Both the position numbers and the translations under genes were made by a program. A stretch of 18,147 nt of DNA from assembly GCA_964511875.1 (NCBI GenBank), contig CAZEHS010000068.1, forward strand, positions 1 to 18,147, read 5' to 3'. Within the stretch, counting starts at the first letter, position 1. The number at the start of each line of letters is the position of its first letter. Source of the stretch: CAZEHS01 sp964511875. Its GTDB lineage: Bacteria > Bacillota > Clostridia > Peptostreptococcales > Acidaminobacteraceae. The notes under the pieces are model-generated. The model saw nothing but the letters and a program-made list of their open reading frames with translations. It ran no database searches and had not been told where the DNA came from. Below, piece by piece: positions 1-6,033 of this stretch.

Positions 1-7
1 GGACAGA

Positions 8-1423
8 ATGCAGGTTGATGAGAAAACACTGAACACTCTGACAACCCTGATTGCGCAGAAGGTACAGCAAAAGCTTTGGGAAAGGGAGCCTGCAATGGAA
101 CAGGGCCCGGGCAGCGGTGTATTTACAGATATGAATGAAGCGGTAGAGGCCGCATATCAGGCACAGAAGGAATTATTCAACAGGTTTGCATTAAAGGACA
201 GACGCAGGATCATCGAAAAGATACGCGAGTATCTGACACCCCATATCGAAGAAATGGCGAGATTGGGTGTTGAGGATACTGGAATGGGCCGGGTGGATCA
301 CAAGATTCTGAAGCACAGGCTGGTTCTTGAAAAAACTCCCGGTGTTGAAGACCTGCAATCCTCCAGCTTTACAGGGGATGATGGACTGACACTGGTTGAA
401 TATTCGCCCTTCGGTGTCATTGGTGCAATCACCCCTTCCACTAATCCATCAGAAACGGTTATATGCAACAGCATCGGGATGATCGCTGCAGGGAACAGCG
501 TGGTATTCAGCCCTCACCCCGGTGCTAAGAAAATTTCAGCCTTCACCGTACGTCTGATCAATGAAGCCATCGCTTTGGCAGGCGGTCCCCCGAATCTTGT
601 GGTCACTGTTTCAGAACCGGATATGAAGCAGGCGAATATCATGATGAAGCATCCTAAAATAAGAATGTTGGTTGCCACTGGAGGCCCTGCAGTTGTGGAC
701 ACAGTACTTTCCTCCGGGAAAAAGGCGATTGGAGCGGGAGCCGGAAATCCGCCGGTTCTGGTGGACAAAACTGCTGATGTCGAAAAGGCCGCATCGGATA
801 TCGTTGCCGGAGCCAGCTTCGACAACAATCTCCCCTGTATTGCCGAAAAGGAATGCATTGTGGTGGAGGATGTCGCTGATTACCTTATTTTCAATATGCA
901 AAAGGCGGGAGCCTGGCTGCTGAAGGATCCTGTGGATATCAAACGGCTGGAGCAAGCGGTTCTGACGGAAAAAGGCGGCCCTAGCCGCACCTGGATCGGT
1001 AAGGATGCCCATCTCATACTAAAAAGGATTGGAATCCATGTCCCTGAAGCAACGCCCCTGATCATTCTGGAAACAACGGCCGACCACCCGTTTGTCCAGG
1101 AAGAACTTATGATGCCCATATTGCCGATCGTTCGGGTGCCCGATGCAGAAACCGGCATTCAGCTGGCCTGCAAATGCGAGCACGGAAACCGGCACACCGC
1201 CATGGTCCATTCCAAGGATATTGATGTGCTGACCCGGTTCGCCCGGCTGGCAGAAACCACGATTTTCGTCAAGAATGCACCCTCTTATGCGGGAATCGGC
1301 GTTGGAGGAGAAGGATACACCACCTTCACCATCGCAGGCCCTACCGGTGAAGGACTGACCTCAGCAAAAAGCTTCACGCGGATTCGCCGATGCGTTCTTG
1401 CAGGTGCATTCATGTTGAAATAA
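8..1423 (+). CDS. pduP: CoA-acylating propionaldehyde dehydrogenase (PduP-type) of a bacterial microcompartment
   Basis: This enzyme oxidises a short aldehyde, probably propionaldehyde, to its acyl-CoA with NAD+ and CoA inside a microcompartment. The 471-residue length fits the PduP/EutE family (about 460-470). The aldehyde-dehydrogenase fold is complete. The catalytic cysteine is C277 in the segment NNLPCIAEKE, and a glycine-rich stretch around residues 220-250 (ATGGPAVV, GAGAGNPP) belongs to the nucleotide/CoA-binding region. Residues 6-24 (TLNTLTTLIAQKVQQKL) form a short amphipathic helix before a linker. This is the usual place and form of an encapsulation peptide that docks the enzyme to the shell. 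pduS follows after 18 bases and pduT after that, which favours PduP over EutE. Only 7 bases precede the ATG, so its ribosome binding site and operon start are mostly outside the window. The exact aldehyde substrate is inferred from context. Confidence 0.93.
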   Translation: MQVDEKTLNTLTTLIAQKVQQKLWEREPAMEQGPGSGVFTDMNEAVEAAYQAQKELFNRFALKDRRRIIEKIREYLTPHIEEMARLGVEDTGMGRVDHKILKHRLVLEKTPGVEDLQSSSFTGDDGLTLVEYSPFGVIGAITPSTNPSETVICNSIGMIAAGNSVVFSPHPGAKKISAFTVRLINEAIALAGGPPNLVVTVSEPDMKQANIMMKHPKIRMLVATGGPAVVDTVLSSGKKAIGAGAGNPPVLVDKTADVEKAASDIVAGASFDNNLPCIAEKECIVVEDVADYLIFNMQKAGAWLLKDPVDIKRLEQAVLTEKGGPSRTWIGKDAHLILKRIGIHVPEATPLIILETTADHPFVQEELMMPILPIVRVPDAETGIQLACKCEHGNRHTAMVHSKDIDVLTRFARLAETTIFVKNAPSYAGIGVGGEGYTTFTIAGPTGEGLTSAKSFTRIRRCVLAGAFMLK

Positions 1424-1441
1424 GGGAACGGTGATGAACCT

Positions 1442-2608
1442 ATGCATGCTATCGTACAGAAAATCAAAGAAGCAGGGGTGGTCGGCGCCGGCGGCGCCGG
1501 ATTCCCCACTCATGTGAAGCTCGACTGTAAGGCCAATGTAGTCATTATCAACGGCGCAGAATGCGAACCCCTGCTAAGGGTAGATCAGCAGCTGATGGTC
1601 CGGTTTCCGGAAGCCCTGGTAGCTGGTCTGAGGCTGGCCTGTGAAGCAACCGGTGCAGAGACCGGGATTATTGCACTGAAAGCCAAGTACCACGATGCAA
1701 TCGAAGCCCTGGAACCCTATGTCGGCAAGTATCCTGAAATATCCATAACACTGCTGAAAAACGTATACCCCGCGGGAGATGAGCAGTACATCGTCCGCGA
1801 AGTGACCGGAAGAACCGTTCCCGAAGCAGGAATACCCATCCATGTGGGAGCCGTGGTAATAAACGTGGAAACTGCACTGAACATCCAAAAGGCTATGGCA
1901 GGTGATCCGGTGAGTGACAAATATGTCACGATAACCGGCGCGGTGATATCTCCTGCAACGTTCCGGGTTCCGATCGGTACGTCTCTGAAGACCCTGCTGG
2001 GAATGGTCGGCGGTGTGACGCTGGATTCCTACGAGGTGGTGGATGGTGGCCCAATGATGGGAAAAATCTGTGATCCCGAAACCGCCAGCGTTACCAAAAC
2101 CACCAAAGGGTACATCGTGTTGCCCAAGAATCATCCGGTGGTTCTCTCCAAGCTAAAAACGGTCGAACGCAGTCTCAAGGATGCAAAGGATCTGTGTTGC
2201 CAGTGCAACCTATGCACGGATGTGTGTCCACGATATCTGCAGGGTCATAAGCTGAGGCCTTCCCATATGATGCGGCTGGCCGCCTACGGTACGGCCGGAC
2301 CTGATTCATCTGCTACGGAAGCACTGCTCTGCTGTGAGTGTGTCCTGTGTGAACAGGCCTGCCTTTTCGGTCTGCAGCCCTGGAAAGTGAATATCGCCCT
2401 GAAGAAAAAGCTGCGGGAGATGGGAGTGAGTTACCCGAATCCCAATCAGGATCCGGAACCTCATCCTTATCGGGATCTTCGGGGATTCCCCGTGCCGCGT
2501 CTGGTTGCCCGGCTTGATCTGAATAGGTTCGAAGCGGAAGCGCTTCTATCCGATCTGCAAAATGAATCTGAGGAGGGAAACCATGGATCATGCCTTGGGA
2601 ATCCTTGA
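1442..2608 (+). CDS. pduS: PduS-like Fe-S flavoprotein (RnfC-related cobalamin/electron-transfer reductase), short form
   Basis: PduS proteins carry electrons in Pdu-type compartments and are reported to reduce cob(III)alamin. The 388-residue product opens with the RnfC/NuoF-like glycine-rich motif (GVVGAGGAGFPTHVKL, residues 12-27) and the segment NGAECEPLLRVDQQL that follows it in the family. A soluble-ligand-binding (SLBB-like) region follows near residues 160-215 (ITGAVISPATFRVPIG). There are two Fe-S motifs: C252/C255/C258/C262 with the pattern CxxCxxCxxxCP, adjoined by C253, and C297/C300/C303/C307, where Leu follows the last cysteine instead of Pro. The protein stops soon after the conserved RLVARLDL segment. 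From memory, Salmonella PduS is about 450 residues and has a further C-terminal domain, which is absent here. The last 26 bases overlap pduT, whose ribosome binding site lies inside this gene, so the two are translationally coupled. Confidence 0.88.
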   Translation: MHAIVQKIKEAGVVGAGGAGFPTHVKLDCKANVVIINGAECEPLLRVDQQLMVRFPEALVAGLRLACEATGAETGIIALKAKYHDAIEALEPYVGKYPEISITLLKNVYPAGDEQYIVREVTGRTVPEAGIPIHVGAVVINVETALNIQKAMAGDPVSDKYVTITGAVISPATFRVPIGTSLKTLLGMVGGVTLDSYEVVDGGPMMGKICDPETASVTKTTKGYIVLPKNHPVVLSKLKTVERSLKDAKDLCCQCNLCTDVCPRYLQGHKLRPSHMMRLAAYGTAGPDSSATEALLCCECVLCEQACLFGLQPWKVNIALKKKLREMGVSYPNPNQDPEPHPYRDLRGFPVPRLVARLDLNRFEAEALLSDLQNESEEGNHGSCLGNP

Positions 2609-3131
2609 GCTGAAAAGTATCGTCAAGGGGATCGAAACAGCCGATACCGCGACAAAGGCCGGAAACGTCCGGTTGGCTCTGGCGGCACCCATTTGTCCTG
2701 GGAAATATATCGTCATATTCAGCGGGGATATCGGCTCTGTTAAAGCAGCATTCCAGGCGGCTCAGCGCAATGCCGGCGTCTTTCTGGTGGCATCCCACCT
2801 GATGACCAGTGTGCACGAAGAGGTCATACCGGCACTTACTGCAACTACCTATCCGGATTCCATCAAATCCATAGGGGGCATTGAAACCATGTCAGCTGCA
2901 GCATCGATCTGGATCGGGGACCATATCCGTAAAGCCGCTGATATCCAGCTGCTTGAGATCCGGATAGCCCGAGGTCTGGGGGGGAAAGGCTTCGTTCTTT
3001 TCGCCGGGGATATCGCGGCGGTCAACACGGCCATCCGCTCAGCCCGGGAGAAATTCGGTGAAGAAGGGGAAATACTGGCGGATATGAGCATTGCCACACC
3101 GTCGGAAGAAGTAATCCGTTCACTGCTGTGA
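2583..3131 (+). CDS. pduT: Tandem BMC-domain microcompartment shell protein PduT
   Basis: This is a trimer-forming shell protein of the microcompartment, built of two BMC domains in 182 residues (roughly 1-90 and 91-182). The first begins ALGILELKSIVKGIETADTA. The second contains IQLLEIRIARGLGGKGFVLF and a second GDIAAV segment that mirrors GDIGSV in the first. Cysteine 38 (AAPICPG) sits at the position that in Salmonella PduT ligates the [4Fe-4S] cluster at the centre of the trimer. This separates PduT from other double-BMC shell proteins such as EutL or PduB, and fits PduS as its electron-transfer partner. I chose ATG 2583 because AGGAGG at 2571-2576 lies just upstream and the BMC fold starts at once. 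An earlier in-frame ATG at 2562 has no ribosome binding site. It appears to be the last gene of the operon, as a long hairpin follows 7 bases after the stop. Confidence 0.95.
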   Translation: MDHALGILELKSIVKGIETADTATKAGNVRLALAAPICPGKYIVIFSGDIGSVKAAFQAAQRNAGVFLVASHLMTSVHEEVIPALTATTYPDSIKSIGGIETMSAAASIWIGDHIRKAADIQLLEIRIARGLGGKGFVLFAGDIAAVNTAIRSAREKFGEEGEILADMSIATPSEEVIRSLL

Positions 3132-3138
3132 AATATGT

Positions 3139-3179
3139 CAACAAGAAAACGGGCCCTTAGCGGGTCCGTTTTCTTGTTG
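3139..3179 (+). terminator. Long hairpin terminator after pduT
   Basis: An 18-bp stem (3139-3156 with 3162-3179, one G-T wobble) closes over a 5-base loop. The left arm begins CAACAAGAAAACGG and the right arm ends in its complement, so the U-rich side is part of the stem and no separate T-run follows. It sits 7 bases after the pduT stop and just before the ylxP promoter. It is a credible Rho-independent terminator and its symmetry would allow it to work on both strands. Confidence 0.75.
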
Positions 3180-3182
3180 CGC

Positions 3183-3212
3183 TTGGAACTGAGCTGAATT
3201 CTATACTATAAT
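3183..3212 (+). promoter_or_regulatory. Probable sigma-A promoter of ylxP-nth
   Basis: TTGGAA (3183-3188) lies 18 bases before a perfect TATAAT (3207-3212), directly downstream of the pduT terminator and about 40 bases before the ylxP start. It uncouples the housekeeping pair from the microcompartment operon. Confidence 0.6.
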
Positions 3213-3249
3213 GAAGATGTCGATTTAATCACATGTTGAGGAGGTTCCC

Positions 3250-3552
3250 ATGGTTGTAGGCATCTGCAGAATCGAATTGACCGTATACGGGACGGCCTCC
3301 CTTAAGGAAAAGCGGATGGTGATCCAATCCCTGATCCGAAAACTTCGGAACCTGGGAACCCTGTCAGTGGCGGAAGTGGATTACCATGACAAATGGCAGC
3401 GCTCCGCCCTTGGTCTGGCCACCGTTGCCAGCGATCAGCTAAGAGCACGGAAAGGGCTCCAGCAGGGAATATCCCTGCTGGATAATGATCATCGGGTGGA
3501 AATACTGCGAATAGATGAAGAAATGGAAGACTATGATTATGAAAACAGCTGA
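3250..3552 (+). CDS. YlxP-like DUF503 protein
   Basis: This 100-residue protein has the hallmark start of the DUF503/YlxP family: VGICRIELTVYGTASLKEKRMVIQ, in two parts around SLKEKR (about residues 18-23), then LIRKLRN. The family pattern continues with VAEVDYHDKWQRSALGLATVAS. The predicted fold is a small ferredoxin-like alpha/beta protein. In Bacillus the homologue lies in the infB-rbfA region and has been loosely linked to ribosomes, but its biochemical role is not settled, so I give none. ATG 3250 follows GAGGAGGT at 3238-3245. The 3' end overlaps the start of nth by 14 bases under the start chosen below, which suggests translational coupling. The last residues are acidic (EEMEDYDYENS). 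Confidence 0.85.
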   Translation: MVVGICRIELTVYGTASLKEKRMVIQSLIRKLRNLGTLSVAEVDYHDKWQRSALGLATVASDQLRARKGLQQGISLLDNDHRVEILRIDEEMEDYDYENS

Positions 3553-4198
3553 AAAGGCCCCGCTCTCCAAGGCGAAATCGATTCAGGTACTGGACGCTCT
3601 TGAAATCCTCTACCCGGATGCCGGACCTGAACTGAACTATAAGAACCTCTTCGAACTGCTCATTGCCACCATCCTGTCCGCACAGTGCACAGACATCCGG
3701 GTGAATCTGGTCACGGCAGAACTGTTCAGGGAATGCCCCACTCCGGAAGCCATCCTGATGCTATCCATAGAAGAACTAGAAAAGCGGATCAAAACCTGCG
3801 GCCTGTATATCAGCAAAGCTGCTAACATCAACGCCACGTGCCGTCTACTGCTCGAAAAGCATGCAGGGAAGGTTCCCGGAACCATGGAGGAACTCATCGC
3901 CCTTCCCGGAGTGGGTCGAAAAACCGCCAATGTGGTGCTGAGCAACGGCTTTGGCATTCCCGCCATCGCCGTGGATACCCATGTGTTCCGGGTCGCCAAC
4001 CGCATCGGACTGGCGAATAGCGACACCGTTGAAAAAACAGAGCAGCAGCTGATGCACAGCCTTCCAAAATCCCGCTGGTCCCACAGCCACCACCTCCTGA
4101 TCTTCCACGGGCGGCGGTGTTGCAAGGCCCGGAAGCCTGAATGTGAGAGGTGTCCGCTGGTGGAATGGTGCCGGTATTTCAAAGTGCTGTCGAAATAA
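3539..4198 (+). CDS. nth: Endonuclease III (DNA glycosylase/AP lyase)
   Basis: This enzyme removes oxidised pyrimidines from DNA and cleaves the abasic site in base-excision repair. At 219 residues it matches the family (about 210). It has the helix-hairpin-helix LPGVGRKTAN with the Schiff-base lysine K128, and the catalytic aspartate D146 in AVDTHVFRV; the 18-residue spacing is that of E. coli K120/D138. Near the C-terminus the [4Fe-4S] ligands follow the pattern C-x6-C-x2-C-x5-C (from CKARKPEC to VEWC). The start is uncertain. ATG 3539 has GGAAGA at 3525-3530 at good spacing and gives a family-like N-terminus. ATG 3515 would add 8 residues with no clear ribosome binding site. It is cotranscribed with ylxP and followed by a terminator. 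Confidence 0.95.
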   Translation: MKTAEKAPLSKAKSIQVLDALEILYPDAGPELNYKNLFELLIATILSAQCTDIRVNLVTAELFRECPTPEAILMLSIEELEKRIKTCGLYISKAANINATCRLLLEKHAGKVPGTMEELIALPGVGRKTANVVLSNGFGIPAIAVDTHVFRVANRIGLANSDTVEKTEQQLMHSLPKSRWSHSHHLLIFHGRRCCKARKPECERCPLVEWCRYFKVLSK

Positions 4199-4202
4199 GT
4201 TG

Positions 4203-4241
4203 AAAGAAGCGGACCTGAAAGAAGGTCCGTTTCTTTGATTT
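4203..4241 (+). terminator. Intrinsic terminator after nth
   Basis: A 13-bp stem (4203-4215 AAAGAAGCGGACC with 4224-4236, one G-T wobble) has an 8-base loop and runs into a T-rich stretch (GATTTTT). It begins 5 bases after the nth stop codon. Confidence 0.85.
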
Positions 4242-4270
4242 TTGAATAACCCTTTCCCTGGTAGTATGAT
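4242..4270 (+). promoter_or_regulatory. Candidate promoter upstream of the SLH-M23 gene
   Basis: TTGAAT (4242-4247) is followed after exactly 17 bases by TATGAT (4265-4270), immediately behind the nth terminator. Use of this site would give a leader of about 140 bases. The leader holds only a weak imperfect hairpin (GCTGG at 4303-4307, CCAGC at 4330-4334) and no riboswitch that I recognise. Confidence 0.45.
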
Positions 4271-4359
4271 TCAAAACACTGGAATTATTTCAGCTGTATG
4301 ACGCTGGTTGTCTAATATCAATTCAACTTCCAGCTGCATTCTCCTCGGATGAAAATAGT

Positions 4360-4368
4360 TGCTATACT
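4360..4368 (+). promoter_or_regulatory. Alternative extended -10 promoter for the SLH-M23 gene
   Basis: TGCTATACT is an extended -10 element (TGnTATACT) 49 bases before the chosen ATG. No good -35 hexamer is seen 17-18 bases upstream. It may act instead of, or together with, the promoter at 4242-4270. Confidence 0.35.
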
Positions 4369-4417
4369 GAGACTATTAAGAAGAGGATGTTTTGCGTCTG
4401 AAAAAAGGGAGGTTCCC

Positions 4418-5875
4418 ATGAAAATCAAGAACATAATTACATGGATTTTCATCGCCGCATTCGTGGTGATTCCTTCGACTGCCCATGCGGAGTCGGTCAT
4501 ATCGGCTCTTTGGGCACGGCAGTACGTCGCCCCGATGGCGACCGCCGGACTGATCCCGGAGTCATTAAAGGCAGATAAGTCTTACAGGGATGCCATTACC
4601 CGGGAAGAATTCGCCGAATTGATGATGGCGTATTTGAACACGGCAAGCCCTGAATTGAATGCTTTTGAAGAGGCAAGCGCTCCCTTCACAGACACTCGGA
4701 ATGCAGCTGTCCTTGAAGCGTACCGGTTGGAAATCGTCGCGGGCGTTACGCCGACTGAATTTGAACCGAACCTTCCGATCAGCAGGGCGGAGGCTGCAAC
4801 CATGCTGTTCAGGCTGGAAGCGGTCCTAACGCCGCAGACGCCTTCAAACCCGTCGCAGCGTGTGTTCAATGATGATGGGGCTATTCCAGCCTGGGCGAGA
4901 ACTGCTGTTGTTTCCATGGTCGCTTCCGGAGCCTTTTCGGGCTATGAGGACGGCACCTTCAGGCCGCACGGCCAGCTGACCGAGGAGCAGGGAATCAAAC
5001 TGCTGGCGGTCCTGGCTGATTCAAGGGACTTGATCACCCTCACCAGCGAAGCCTATCCGCCGATCCGGTTCGAGTTCTCTAAAACCACTGTTACCCAGGG
5101 TGAGGTCGTTGAACTCTCTATTCAGAATCCATTGAAAGGGGATGTTCCGTTCATCCGGCAGACGCTTCATGATGCGTTCAGGTTCTATTCCAGCGGCACA
5201 GGATTCACAGGCGTCGTTCCCACCGGGTACAGCACTCCACCGGGAACGTATTGGGTTGAATACGGCATCCAGGGCTTCGCACCTGAGGTGCAGATCATCA
5301 CAATTCTTCCGCGGGCATTCAGGATCCAGAACCTGACCGTATCAAAAGCCGTAGAAAGTTCCACAAAAACCGAGGAGGCAATCCGGGAATTCGCAAAGTA
5401 TTTCAAACCCTCCCGAAAAGTCTCAAGCCCTGAAAAGTACAGCACCGAACCATTCATCCTGCCCGCATCCGGGCGATTGAGCACGGAATTCGGTGAAATG
5501 AGACGGGTGAACAACGCCCTCACTTCCTACCGCCATTCCGGCCTGGATATAGCCGCCCCCCTGGGAACGCCGATCCATGCAGCCAACCGGGGAAGAGTGG
5601 CTCTATCCATGCAATTGATCCTGACTGGCAACACCATTGTCATCGATCATGGGCAGGGACTATTCAGCGTATACTTTCACATGAACAAACGGTCAGTCGA
5701 GAAGGATGCCATCGTGGAACGAAACGCGGTGATCGGCGAGATGGGGACCACGGGGTTTTCTACCGGATCCCATCTGCACTTCACCATGTCCTATTACGAC
5801 ACCAATATCGAACCGGGGTACCAGCTCTATGGGCAACCTGTCACGAAAGGAAATTATCAGGGGCTGTTCGATTAG
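4418..5875 (+). CDS. Secreted S-layer-homology (SLH) protein with C-terminal M23 peptidase
   Basis: This 485-residue exported protein probably binds the cell wall through SLH modules and cuts peptidoglycan cross-links. A Sec signal peptide (hydrophobic residues 6-19) ends in STAHA, with likely cleavage after A24. Three SLH-like modules follow at about residues 28-80, 88-138 and 147-200 (for example FEPNLPISRAEAATMLFRL and GYEDGTFRPHGQLTEEQ). A beta-rich spacer spans roughly 205-330. The M23/LytM domain occupies about 350-475 and has all its zinc and catalytic residues: H373 and D377 in HSGLD, H421 in YFHMN, and H452/H454 in HLHF. It should therefore be active, not a degenerate activator such as EnvC. 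ATG 4418 is preceded by AGGGAGG at 4406-4412 and gives the signal peptide directly; an in-frame ATG at 4349 would bury it. It is a single-gene unit between two terminators. Confidence 0.9.
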   Translation: MKIKNIITWIFIAAFVVIPSTAHAESVISALWARQYVAPMATAGLIPESLKADKSYRDAITREEFAELMMAYLNTASPELNAFEEASAPFTDTRNAAVLEAYRLEIVAGVTPTEFEPNLPISRAEAATMLFRLEAVLTPQTPSNPSQRVFNDDGAIPAWARTAVVSMVASGAFSGYEDGTFRPHGQLTEEQGIKLLAVLADSRDLITLTSEAYPPIRFEFSKTTVTQGEVVELSIQNPLKGDVPFIRQTLHDAFRFYSSGTGFTGVVPTGYSTPPGTYWVEYGIQGFAPEVQIITILPRAFRIQNLTVSKAVESSTKTEEAIREFAKYFKPSRKVSSPEKYSTEPFILPASGRLSTEFGEMRRVNNALTSYRHSGLDIAAPLGTPIHAANRGRVALSMQLILTGNTIVIDHGQGLFSVYFHMNKRSVEKDAIVERNAVIGEMGTTGFSTGSHLHFTMSYYDTNIEPGYQLYGQPVTKGNYQGLFD

Positions 5876-5889
5876 AATCTCAAAGCTGG

Positions 5890-5935
5890 AACTGCCGTTT
5901 CTCAGGAAAAATTCCTGCTGAGCGGCAGTTTTTTT
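5890..5935 (+). terminator. Intrinsic terminator after the SLH-M23 gene
   Basis: The outer stem AACTGCCG (5890-5897) pairs with CGGCAGTT (5923-5930), and an inner CTCAG/CTGAG stem continues it across a small bulge. The T-run reaches 5935. This is a classic Rho-independent terminator. Confidence 0.92.
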
Positions 5936-5982
5936 GCGTTTTAAAAACCTGTATAAGGTAACATCTTCATTATGGGAAAAGG

Positions 5983-5991
5983 TGATACAAT
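5983..5991 (+). promoter_or_regulatory. Probable extended -10 promoter of the ftsA-like/cob operon
   Basis: TGATACAAT is an extended -10 element (TGn followed by TACAAT, 5986-5991), 43 bases before the chosen TTG start. The -35 region is poor, as is common for extended -10 promoters. It lies between a strong terminator and the first gene of a five-gene unit. Confidence 0.45.
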
Positions 5992-6033
5992 AGATGTATT
6001 GACCCTCTCTTGAAACGAAAGCAGGTGCCCCCT

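Noticed and set aside
1574..2134. Open frame of 186 codons on the minus strand
   Set aside because: It lies fully inside pduS, is rich in His and Gly without domain logic, and is a shadow of the coding strand.
4271..4417. Riboswitch or small gene in the leader of the SLH-M23 gene
   Set aside because: I see only short imperfect pairings and no known aptamer core or open frame with a ribosome binding site other than the gene itself.
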